Source: Streptomyces tanashiensis
GTDB lineage: Bacteria > Actinomycetota > Actinomycetes > Streptomycetales > Streptomycetaceae
Assembly (NCBI RefSeq): GCF_014648895.1
Contig: NZ_BMRZ01000003.1
Coordinates: 124,001 to 188,000 of the forward strand
Length of the DNA: 64,000 nt
Direction: 5' to 3'
Below, in pieces: positions 17,480-25,119 of this stretch. The translations under genes and the position numbers were made by a program. The stretch's first letter is position 1. Each line of letters begins with the position of its first letter. The notes under the pieces were generated by a model. It did not search any database. It was not told the DNA's origin and was given only the letters and a program-made list of their open reading frames with translations.

Positions 17480-20041
17480 TCACACCCACGTCCGGGGGCG
17501 GAAGCGGTTGGCCCGCTCCACCAGTTCGATCCTCTCCTCGCCCCGCTGGGCGAGCCGGGCCAGCACCCGGTACGAGCGTTCGAGGCCGAAGCGCAGTCCG
17601 CGCTCGTCCAGTTCACTTCCGAGCAGCAGCGCGCCGCCGCCCGGTGCCGCACCGGGACTCCCGGAGAGTACCCAGTCGAGGGCCGTCCCGAGGACCTCCG
17701 TCGACAGACGCTCCCGGCGCACCGCGTCCAGACCGAAGCCCTGGAGCGCGGAGACCTGCGCCGCGGCCGCCGTCAGATCGGCGCCGAGCGGCTCGTGCGC
17801 CGGGCGCCGCCGCAGCCGCGCCCGCACGGCGGCGACCCGCGCCGCCGTGTAGTGGATCGACGCCTCCGGTACGGATTCCAGGGCCTCGACGGCCCCGGTG
17901 CGGTCGCCCGCCGCGAGCCGCACCCGGGCGAGCCCGAAGGCCGCGCTGACGAAGCTCGGGTCGGTGGCCCACACCAGGCGGTAGTACTCGGCGGCGTTGT
18001 CCAGCTGGCCGAGGACCTCGGCGCAGATCCCCAGGGCCAGCTTCGGGGCCGGTTCGCCGGGGAAGGCGTCGTACACGGCGTCGAAGGCCAGCGCCGCGTG
18101 CTCGTGGTCGCCGGTCACCAGGGACGCGACGCCCCGGTACCAGACGACCCGCCAGTCGTCCGGGTCCCTCTCCTCCAGACCGGCGAGGGTCCGCGCGGCG
18201 GAGGGCAGGTCGCCCAGCTCCAGCTGGGCCCGCAGGGTGCGCAGCCGCAGTTCGGCGGAGGGCGCGGGCGCGCCCTGGAGCGCCCCGAGGAGCTCGCCCG
18301 GCGCGGCGGCCGCGAGCCCGGCGAGGAATCCGGCGTTGGGGTCGCCCGTGTCGACGCGCGGCACGGGCAGCGCGAGCGCGGTGGCGGACGCGTCGAGCGG
18401 CGCGAGCAGCCCGCCGAGCCCGGGGCCGGGGAGCGCGGTCGCCCCGGCGGGCGGCGCCTGGCCCGGTACCGAACCGGGCGGCAGCCCGCCCGCGGCGGCG
18501 GGCCGCCTGCGGCCCCGGCGGGCGCCGAGCAGCGACACGTCCTCCGTCAGTTCGGCGAACAGCGCGGTGTCCGTGACCCGCACCTCCGTGCCGAACAGCG
18601 TCGAGAGCGCCGGCCGCGGCCGTCCCGACTGGAGCGCCACCACCTCGCGCAGCACGCCCGTCAGCTGCTCCGCCATCTCCTGCGCGGAGGCGAACCTGCG
18701 GGCCGGGTCCGGGTCGGTGGCGCGGACCAGGAAGCGGTAGTACGACTCGTACGTCCGGAAGACCTCGATGTGCTCGGGGTCGGGCAGCGAGTCCACGAAG
18801 ACGTTCGTGTAGCCCTGGAAGTCGAAGGTCATCACGGCGAGCGTGCGCGCCACCGTGTACAGGTCGCTCGCCACCGACGGGCCGACCTCGGCGACCTCCG
18901 GTGCCTGGTAGCCGACCGTGCCGTAGATCGCGGACTCGTCGTCGTCCATCCGCCGGACCGCGCCCATGTCGATGAGCTTCAGCTGGTCCTCGGACTGGAT
19001 GGCGTTGTCGACCTTGAAGTCGCAGTACAGCAGGTTCCTGCTGTGCAGGTGCCCGAGCGCCTCCAGGGCCTCGATGCCGTACGCGCAGGCCTGCTCCACC
19101 GGCAGCGGATCGCGCCGGCCGTCGGGGGTGCGCCGGTCGTTGGCGATCTCCTTGAGCGACTTGCCGCCGACGTACTCCATGACGATGTAGCCGTCCAGGG
19201 AGCCGGTGCGCTGGTCGAGGTGCTCGACGAAGTTGTAGATGCGGACGATGTTGGAGTGCTCGATCTCGGCGAGGAAGCGGCGCTCGGAGATCGCCGCGGC
19301 CATGGCGTCCTGGTCGCCGGTGTCGAGCAGGCCCTTGAGGACCACCCACCGGTCGGAGACGGCCCGGTCGACGGCGAGGTAGATCCAGCCGAGCCCGCCG
19401 TGCGCGAGGCAGCCCGCGACCTCGTACTGGCCGTGGACGATGTCTCCGGCGCGCAGCTTCGGCACGAAGGAGTACGGGTGTCCGCACTTGGTGCAGAACC
19501 CCTCCGTGCGGCCCGGCCGGTCACCCCGCGAGCGGCCCACCGGGGCCCCGCAGTCCGAGCGGGAGCAGAAACGCTTCCGCTCGGGAACCTCGGCGTTCTC
19601 CATCACCGCGGCCCGCGGGTCGGGGCGCGGCACCTCGGGGATCGTCACCAGACCCGCGCCCAGCCGGTTCCGGGCGGACTGCCCGGTCGACGAGCCCGAG
19701 CTGCGCACCGACACCGAGCGGCCCGTGGTGGCGCCCGAGGCCCCGGAGAGCGAGCGCGAGAGCCGGCCGGAGACCGAACGGCGGGAGGTCGAGGAGCGGG
19801 ACGAGGCACGCGAGGAGGCGCGCGAACTGCTTCGCGAGGAGCTGGAGTCCGGCCCCCCGACACCGCTCGTCCCCCTGCCGGGCACGGCCATCCCGGTCGG
19901 CGTCGACCCGATCAGGCCTCCGGGCGCGACCACCGGGGCGAGCCCGCACGTGTCGCAGTACAGCTCGCCGCCTCCCATGTCCTCGTACGAACCCTCGCAC
20001 GAAGGACGCTGACAGCTCCCCACACCCGTCTCCCCGCTCAC
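17480..20041 (-). CDS. pknG: PknG-type eukaryotic-like Ser/Thr protein kinase
   Basis: 853 residues with the PknG architecture. Two Cys4 zinc-ribbon/rubredoxin-like units come first (CQRPSC..CDTC, residues ~9-29; FCSRSDC..CTKC, ~160-185), then a Ser/Arg-rich low-complexity stretch between them. The kinase domain spans ~200-460 and the C-terminal part is TPR-like. Kinase motifs closely follow M. tuberculosis PknG: YEVAGCLAHGGLGWIYLAVD (Gly loop), VVLKG (Lys), IVMEYVGG (hinge), YCDFKVDN (catalytic loop with Asp and Lys; the usual HRD is YCD as PknG has YND), LIDMGAV (DFG equivalent) and GYQAPE. PknG controls glutamate metabolism via FHA substrates. GTG start overlaps the upstream stop by 4 nt (GTGA). 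Confidence 0.93.
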   Translation of the reverse strand: MSGETGVGSCQRPSCEGSYEDMGGGELYCDTCGLAPVVAPGGLIGSTPTGMAVPGRGTSGVGGPDSSSSRSSSRASSRASSRSSTSRRSVSGRLSRSLSGASGATTGRSVSVRSSGSSTGQSARNRLGAGLVTIPEVPRPDPRAAVMENAEVPERKRFCSRSDCGAPVGRSRGDRPGRTEGFCTKCGHPYSFVPKLRAGDIVHGQYEVAGCLAHGGLGWIYLAVDRAVSDRWVVLKGLLDTGDQDAMAAAISERRFLAEIEHSNIVRIYNFVEHLDQRTGSLDGYIVMEYVGGKSLKEIANDRRTPDGRRDPLPVEQACAYGIEALEALGHLHSRNLLYCDFKVDNAIQSEDQLKLIDMGAVRRMDDDESAIYGTVGYQAPEVAEVGPSVASDLYTVARTLAVMTFDFQGYTNVFVDSLPDPEHIEVFRTYESYYRFLVRATDPDPARRFASAQEMAEQLTGVLREVVALQSGRPRPALSTLFGTEVRVTDTALFAELTEDVSLLGARRGRRRPAAAGGLPPGSVPGQAPPAGATALPGPGLGGLLAPLDASATALALPVPRVDTGDPNAGFLAGLAAAAPGELLGALQGAPAPSAELRLRTLRAQLELGDLPSAARTLAGLEERDPDDWRVVWYRGVASLVTGDHEHAALAFDAVYDAFPGEPAPKLALGICAEVLGQLDNAAEYYRLVWATDPSFVSAAFGLARVRLAAGDRTGAVEALESVPEASIHYTAARVAAVRARLRRRPAHEPLGADLTAAAAQVSALQGFGLDAVRRERLSTEVLGTALDWVLSGSPGAAPGGGALLLGSELDERGLRFGLERSYRVLARLAQRGEERIELVERANRFRPRTWV

Positions 20042-21315
20042 CACTGCCGTCCTCCCGCGTCTCTCGGGCCGGACAGGACGTCCGCCGCCGCCTGCTGATA
20101 GCGCAGTACGGCCTGTTCCGCGACCCGCAGATCGCAGGGCGCGCTCCACAGCATCCGGCGCGCCGCGTCGTACCGCTCGACGAGCAGCGGGTCCTCCGCC
20201 GCGCCGAGCCGCGCCACCTTCGCCTTGTACGCGTCGAGCCGGCCGCGCAGCTCGGCCCGGACCGCCAGCGGCGCGGTGACGGCGGTCAACGACTCACGGG
20301 CCCGGAGCAGTTCGTCCTCCGCCTCGCGCTCCAGGGACTCCAGGAGCGGGGAGAGCCGGTGCCACTGGGCGTGCCTGCGGTACTCGGCGGCGGCCGCGAG
20401 CCGCTCCTGCAGCACGATCGGCGGGCCGCTGACGGCCGGCACCTCGGAGGCGGCGATCTTCGCGAGGACCTCGCCGCGCGCCGACCGCGCCTCGGCGAGC
20501 GTCCGGTCCGCCCGCGAGAGCACGTCCCGCAGCCGCAGCAGCCGGTCCTCGGAGTCCTGCCGGACCGCGAGGACGGCCTCGATCTCGCGCCGGATCTCCT
20601 CCAGGGCCAGGGCGGCCCGGTCGTACCGCTCGGTGTCGGGACGGCCCCCGCCGGGCGCCGAACTCCCCGCCGCCGGGCGCCAGAAGGCCAGCGGGTCGGT
20701 CACCACCTGGGAGCGCAGCGCGGTCAGCTCGGCCGTGATCGCCTCCAGCTCGTCCCCCGCCGGGTGCTCCCCGGGCCGCACGCCGACCGAGTGCGCCAGC
20801 GAACGCGTCCGGCCCAGCTCGGCGGCGAGCAGGTCTATCCGGGCGGGCAGCGCCGACCAGACGGCGTCGGCGGTGACGACCAGGTCGAGCGAGGAGGCGT
20901 ACAGCTCGTTCATCCGCCGGACCAGCCCCTCCAGGCTGAACCGCTCGGTGAGCAGGGCGCCCTCGGCTGCCCCGCCCGGGACGAGCACGGTGTCGCCGCG
21001 CAGTCGGTCGGTCAGCTCCACGAGCTCCTCCCGGCCGGGCCAGCGGCGCCGCGCGCGCAGCTCACGGGCTTCCCGCAGGGCGCCGGTGTAGACGTCGAAG
21101 CAGGTCCAGAGCAGGGTGATGGTCCGCTCGGCGGCCGCCCACCGGTCCCGGGTCGTGCCGGTCAGCTCGGCCCCTTCGAGCAGCCTGCGGCCCGCGTGGT
21201 CCTGGAGCGCGAGGAGCGAGTCCTCGACCGCCTTGTGCTCGGCGCCGAGCCGCGCCAGCGCACGGTCCACCTCGTCCCGGTCCATCACCGGCCCGGGGGG
21301 TCCCGTGACGCCCAT
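20038..21315 (-). CDS. Predicted coiled-coil protein of unknown function in the PknG operon
   Basis: 425 residues, nearly all predicted helix, rich in Glu/Arg/Leu/Ala, with no signal peptide or membrane segment. Heptad-like stretches include ALEEIRREIEAVLAVRQDSE and LLESLEREAEDELLRARESL. No enzyme motif is visible. The first ~90 residues resemble a small helical bundle containing RTITLLWTCFDVYTGAL. It sits between the binding-protein and kinase genes, and its stop overlaps the kinase GTG by four bases, which argues for stoichiometric co-expression. I infer a cytoplasmic adaptor linking the membrane sensor to the kinase. ATG at 21315 is preceded by AGAGGTG. Confidence 0.8.
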   Translation of the reverse strand: MGVTGPPGPVMDRDEVDRALARLGAEHKAVEDSLLALQDHAGRRLLEGAELTGTTRDRWAAAERTITLLWTCFDVYTGALREARELRARRRWPGREELVELTDRLRGDTVLVPGGAAEGALLTERFSLEGLVRRMNELYASSLDLVVTADAVWSALPARIDLLAAELGRTRSLAHSVGVRPGEHPAGDELEAITAELTALRSQVVTDPLAFWRPAAGSSAPGGGRPDTERYDRAALALEEIRREIEAVLAVRQDSEDRLLRLRDVLSRADRTLAEARSARGEVLAKIAASEVPAVSGPPIVLQERLAAAAEYRRHAQWHRLSPLLESLEREAEDELLRARESLTAVTAPLAVRAELRGRLDAYKAKVARLGAAEDPLLVERYDAARRMLWSAPCDLRVAEQAVLRYQQAAADVLSGPRDAGGRQW

Positions 21316-21369
21316 CGGTCACCTCTTCCGCTTCGTGTACAGGGTTACTCCTTCGGGGCGCGTACCGGG

Positions 21370-22401
21370 CTACTTGTAGAGCGGGGCGGGCGGCCCCGCT
21401 ATCCCCGGCAGGTCCTTCGCCAGCCAGTCCTTGTACGCCTTCTGCCAGGGGCCCTGCCGGTAGCCCACCAGGACCTGGTTGACCCGCCGCACCAGGTCGT
21501 CGTTGCCCAGCTTGGCCGCCACGCCGTAGTACTCCTCGGTGAACGGCCGGCCCTTGAGCTCGACCGCCGGGTCCTGCGCGGCCTGGCCGGCCGCGAGGGC
21601 GTTGTCGGTGACGACGGCGTCGACCTCGCCCATCTGGAGCCGGGCCAGGCAGTCCAGCTGGTTGGGGACGGTGAGCAGGTCCTTGTCGTCCTTGGTGCCG
21701 TCGGCCTCGTCCTTGAAGACGGCGCCGAAGGACTTCTCCTCCAGCGCGTCGTAGGCCGTGGAGCCCTCGGCGGTGCAGATCCGCTTGCCGCGCAGCGAGG
21801 AGTCGTAGCCGGTGATGCTCTTGTCGAGCTTGGGCGCCAGGACCTGCTGTCCGGCCTGGAAGTAGGCGGTGGAGAAGGCGACCTGCTCGATCCGCTTGCA
21901 GTTGATCGTCATGGTGCGCACGACGAGGTCGACCTTGCCGCTGTTCAGGGCGGCGATCCGCTGGTTGGTCGGTATCGTCCGGAAGATGATCGCCTCCGGG
22001 TCGCCGAGGATGTCCTTGGCGATGGCCCGGGCCAGGTCGATGTCGAAGCCCTCCAGGACGCCCTTCTCCGGGTTCCGGTAGCCCCAGCGGTAGCTGGACT
22101 GGTCGACGCCGACGATCAGCTTCCCGCGGTCCTTGACCGCCCGGATCGACGGGCCGTCCGCCGAGGAGGGCGTGAGGGAGGCCTCGGGGTGCTCGCAGGT
22201 GTCGGCCTTGACCTGGACGCCGGTGCCCACGCCGGGGCCGGCCGTCCGGGGCGCGGCCGCCGCGCCGCCGCCGTCCTGCACGAGGGGCAGCAGGGTGAGC
22301 GAGGCGGTGAGCCCGCAGGCCACGGCCATGGCGGCCACCCCGCCCCAGCCCCGCAGCCGCTTCGCCGTCCGCCGCACCAGCGGGTCAGTGCCGTTCGGCA
22401 T
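21370..22401 (-). CDS. GlnH-like amino-acid-type solute-binding protein, membrane anchored
   Basis: 343 residues. The N-terminal ~50 residues hold basic residues and one hydrophobic segment (GVAAMAVACGLTASLTLLPL), best read as a signal anchor; the Cys within it is a poor lipobox. The rest is a type-2 periplasmic-binding fold of the amino-acid family: KLIVGVDQSSYRWGY, GFDIDLARAIAKDILGD, INSGK-like ALNSGKVDLVV and the second-lobe GKRICTAEGSTAYD. It has no transporter permease beside it. In mycobacteria GlnH binds Asp/Glu and passes the signal through GlnX to PknG; the same sensing role is inferred here. ATG follows AGAGGGGGCGGG, 11 nt after the upstream gene's stop. Confidence 0.88.
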   Translation of the reverse strand: MPNGTDPLVRRTAKRLRGWGGVAAMAVACGLTASLTLLPLVQDGGGAAAAPRTAGPGVGTGVQVKADTCEHPEASLTPSSADGPSIRAVKDRGKLIVGVDQSSYRWGYRNPEKGVLEGFDIDLARAIAKDILGDPEAIIFRTIPTNQRIAALNSGKVDLVVRTMTINCKRIEQVAFSTAYFQAGQQVLAPKLDKSITGYDSSLRGKRICTAEGSTAYDALEEKSFGAVFKDEADGTKDDKDLLTVPNQLDCLARLQMGEVDAVVTDNALAAGQAAQDPAVELKGRPFTEEYYGVAAKLGNDDLVRRVNQVLVGYRQGPWQKAYKDWLAKDLPGIAGPPAPLYK

Positions 22402-22412
22402 CCCGCCCCCTC

Positions 22413-23840
22413 TCACCGGTACTCCGACAGTCTGCGGTTGATGCCGAGCACGGCGCCGGCCGCACCCAGGATCCCGAGGGCCGCGGCGCCCAGCGGCAGC
22501 GCGGTCAGCGCGTCCCTGGCGTCCCCGGCGGAGCGGGTGAACTCGGTCTGCTCGTGCGCGAGGGCCCGCTCCAGGGCCGCGTCGACCTCGTCGAAGGACC
22601 GGCCCGTCGACTCCCCGGCCCCCACGACCCGGCTGAGGGCGCCCTCGTAGTCGCCGGCCTCGTCCTTGGCGCGGGCGTCCTTGTGGCGCTCCCGCCACTC
22701 GGCCGCGCCCTCGGCGGAGTCCTCGACCGGGCCGCGCCCGGCGTCGTCGTCGGCGAGCTCGCGCGCCGTGGCGAGCGCCGTCGTCAGGGCGCTCATGCTC
22801 GCCGTGTAGTCCGCCTCGTACTTGTCGTTCTTGCCGTCCTCGGTGAGGACGGCGCCCCGGGCGACCAGGGTCAGGTTCTCGTTGGCGCGGGCGGTGAGCG
22901 AGCTGATCCGGGCCGTGTTGAGGACCTGGAGGGACTCCTGCCCGTGCGCCCGCGCGCTGTTCAGCTCGGCCCGCGTCACGGTGTGCGCGGCGAGGAGCCA
23001 GAGCAGGACGACCACGGTGGCGGCGGTGGCGGCGAGCAGCCCGTGGTTGAAGACCCGGTTGGTCCGGGCGTAGTTGCGGCGTTGGGCCCAGACGAGGACG
23101 CCGAGGGCGAGCAGTCCGAGCGCGAGCGACAGGAACGGCCAGGCACGGGCGGAGTCGTCGTCCCGGTGGAGCCGCTCGGTCTCCGCCGCGTACAGCCGCT
23201 CGGCGGCCGGCAGCAGCGCGCTGGACATCTGCTGGTTGGCGTACCGCAGATAGGCGCCGCCGAGCGGAAGGCCCTGCCGGTTGGCGGCGCGGGCGCGCTC
23301 GATCAGGCCCGTGTAGCGCGGGAGCTGTTCGTTGAGGGTGGCGATCTCGCGGGCCGACTCGGACGAACCGTCCGTGTTCGCCGCGGCCTTGACCAGGAGC
23401 CGGGAGGCGGTGGTGATGTCCCGGGTGTAGCGCGCGCGGGACTCCGCGGGCTCCAGGGTGCCCGCCAGGAAGCCGCTGGCGGCGGTGGTGTCGGCGTCGG
23501 CCAGCGAGCGGTAGATGGCGGCGGCGTCGGCGCTCAGGGGCTGGCTGCGGCTGACGACGTCGTCGGCTGCGGAGGCACGGCCGGTGACCTCCAGGGCGGT
23601 GACGGCCCCGAACGCGACGACGAGCAGCGCCAGTACGGCCCCGAGGATCTGGAGACGGCCGGGCTCGGTGGTCGCGGCCTCCCGCAGCCTCTCCCGTCCC
23701 ACGGCCCAGGCGCCGCGTCCCGCGGGCGGGCCGGCGGCGGGCGCGGGCGACGGCTGCGCGGGCACGGTGCCCGGGCGCGCGAGCGCCGTCGCCGTGCCCC
23801 GCGCCGCCGAGGCGGCGGACGCGTTCGGCGGGTGTGTCAC
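22413..23840 (-). CDS. GlnX-like membrane sensor with two extracytoplasmic helical domains
   Basis: 475 residues, first gene of the kinase operon. The N-terminal ~70 residues are cytoplasmic and Ala/Pro-rich. TM1 is LGAVLALLVVAFGAVTALEV, followed by ~150 residues of helical extracytoplasmic domain. TM2 (FLSLALGLLALGVLVW) and TM3 (GLLAATAATVVVLLWLLAAH) come next, then a second helical extracytoplasmic domain and TM4 near the C-terminus (ALPLGAAALGILGAAGAVLG). Four TMs with two helical bundles is the layout described for GlnX of the mycobacterial GlnH-GlnX-PknG cascade. It should receive ligand-bound GlnH outside and signal to the kinase inside. GTG start with GGAGGT seven bases upstream. Confidence 0.85.
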   Translation of the reverse strand: MTHPPNASAASAARGTATALARPGTVPAQPSPAPAAGPPAGRGAWAVGRERLREAATTEPGRLQILGAVLALLVVAFGAVTALEVTGRASAADDVVSRSQPLSADAAAIYRSLADADTTAASGFLAGTLEPAESRARYTRDITTASRLLVKAAANTDGSSESAREIATLNEQLPRYTGLIERARAANRQGLPLGGAYLRYANQQMSSALLPAAERLYAAETERLHRDDDSARAWPFLSLALGLLALGVLVWAQRRNYARTNRVFNHGLLAATAATVVVLLWLLAAHTVTRAELNSARAHGQESLQVLNTARISSLTARANENLTLVARGAVLTEDGKNDKYEADYTASMSALTTALATARELADDDAGRGPVEDSAEGAAEWRERHKDARAKDEAGDYEGALSRVVGAGESTGRSFDEVDAALERALAHEQTEFTRSAGDARDALTALPLGAAALGILGAAGAVLGINRRLSEYR

Positions 23841-24087
23841 TTGACCTCCCCCTCGGTCGCTGACGTCGGCCGTCCGGCCGGGCCCGGTGAGGAACCGGTT
23901 CCGGTGGAGACCACCCGGCCAGCAGTATGGCCTCAGGGGGCCGTCCGCACACCGGGATTGACTGGATCTTGTGCTTATCGTGCCCCATGCCCCCCGTGCG
24001 TCAGCAGGCGAACCCCCTCATCTTGAATACGTCGCCCGGCCGGAATCGGTTCCGTATCGGCCATCGCTCGAACAGGTGAACATGCGT

Positions 24088-24122
24088 GCGGGGCGCCCCG
24101 TCATGACGACGAGACGCCCCGC
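24088..24122 (-). terminator. Hairpin after the csn operon
   Basis: 8-bp arms GCGGGGCG / CGCCCCGC around a 19-nt loop, beginning 11 nt after the kinase-gene stop. It should end the minus-strand csn transcript. Confidence 0.5.
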
Positions 24123-24132
24123 GACGGCACGC

Positions 24133-25119
24133 TCAGACCACCCCGTAGTGCTCCCGCAGCCGGGTCTTGGCCTCCGGGCCGGCCCCGTCCGCGTCCAGGG
24201 CGAGCAGCCCCGCCCCGAGCACCGGCGGCGCGGTCACGAAGCCGACCACGGCCTTCGGCGCCCGCGCCGCGAGGAGTTCGAGGATCCGCTCCTCCAGCTG
24301 CGGGTGGCGCGCCGCGAGCACGCTGCCGCCCAGCATCACCGGCGCCTCCTCGTGATGGAGCCCGAGCCGGCGCAGCGCGACGTACGCCATGGCGACGACC
24401 TCCTCGGCGAGCCGGTGCACCAGCGACAGCGCCACCGGGTCCTCCCCGGCCGCCACCGCGAACAGCACCGGCGTCAGCTCGTGCCGCCGCTCCAGCGGGA
24501 TCCGGCCCAGGTGCAGCGCCTCGATCAGCGCGTACATCGACTCCAGGCCGAAGTGCGCGGGCAGCGCGTCGGCGAGGGCCGTGGGCAGACCCCGCCCGTC
24601 CTCGGCGCGCGCCGCGCACCACAGGGCCTCGTCGGCGAGTCCGCCGCCCCCGCCCCAGTCCCCGGAGATCTTCCCGATCGCCGGGAAGCGGGCGGTCCGC
24701 CCGTCCGGCGTCATCCCGACGCAGTTGATCCCGGCCCCGCACACCACGGCCACGCCCCGCGGCTCGTCGAGCCCGGCCCGCAGTATGGCGAAGGTGTCGT
24801 TGTGCACCCGCACGGACCGGCTCAGGTTCCGTGCGTACAGGGCCTGTTCGAGGTCCGTCTCCTCCACGGGGAGGTCGGCGTTGGCGAGACAGGCCGTGAC
24901 GTGGGCGAACGCCGGGCGGATGCCGGCGCCGCCGGCCTGCTCCCACGCCCGCCCGATGATCTCCGCGAGCCCGTCGACCGCCGTCTCCACCCCCACCACG
25001 GGAGGCTGGAACCCGCCGCCGCGCGCCGCCCCGAGGACGGCGCCGCCCCGGGAGAGCACCGCGACGTCGGTCTTGCTGTTCCCCGCGTCGATCGCGAGGA
25101 GTGTGCCGTTCAGGTTCAC
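24133..25119 (-). CDS. csnK: BadF/BcrA-type ATPase family sugar kinase (GlcNAc/GlcN kinase-like), CsnK-type
   Basis: About 328 residues of the ASKHA fold. LLAIDAGNSKTDVAV is the N-terminal phosphate-1 motif, VCGAGINCVGM with TPDGR is the phosphate-2 region, and GDWGGGGGLADEA and MLGGSVL are further family elements. N-acetylglucosamine kinases of this family phosphorylate free amino sugars. Last gene of the csn-type operon, so glucosamine or GlcNAc released from imported oligosaccharides is the expected substrate. GTG at 25119 gives a 4-nt overlap (GTGA) with the GH4 stop; GTG at 25125 is an alternative. Confidence 0.85.
   Translation of the reverse strand: MNLNGTLLAIDAGNSKTDVAVLSRGGAVLGAARGGGFQPPVVGVETAVDGLAEIIGRAWEQAGGAGIRPAFAHVTACLANADLPVEETDLEQALYARNLSRSVRVHNDTFAILRAGLDEPRGVAVVCGAGINCVGMTPDGRTARFPAIGKISGDWGGGGGLADEALWCAARAEDGRGLPTALADALPAHFGLESMYALIEALHLGRIPLERRHELTPVLFAVAAGEDPVALSLVHRLAEEVVAMAYVALRRLGLHHEEAPVMLGGSVLAARHPQLEERILELLAARAPKAVVGFVTAPPVLGAGLLALDADGAGPEAKTRLREHYGVV

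Noticed and set aside
13274..23840. Type VI secretion phosphorylation (PpkA/PppA/Fha) locus
   Set aside because: The kinase, PP2C, FHA and VWA parts fit by analogy, but no Tss, Hcp, VgrG or ClpV gene is present and the kinase is PknG-type.
22413..23840. Methyl-accepting or histidine-kinase type sensor
   Set aside because: The protein has helical extracytoplasmic domains but no HAMP, methylation helices, H-box or ATPase domain; the GlnX-like layout fits better.
23841..24132. A small gene in the 292-bp gap between the kinase operon and the csn operon
   Set aside because: Frames there are short, lack starts with ribosome binding sites and have mixed third-position bias. The gap holds the csn terminator and the promoter of the sensor operon.
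24133..25119. Glucokinase of the ROK type
   Set aside because: The motifs are of the BadF/BcrA-GlcNAc kinase group, not the ROK zinc-site type.
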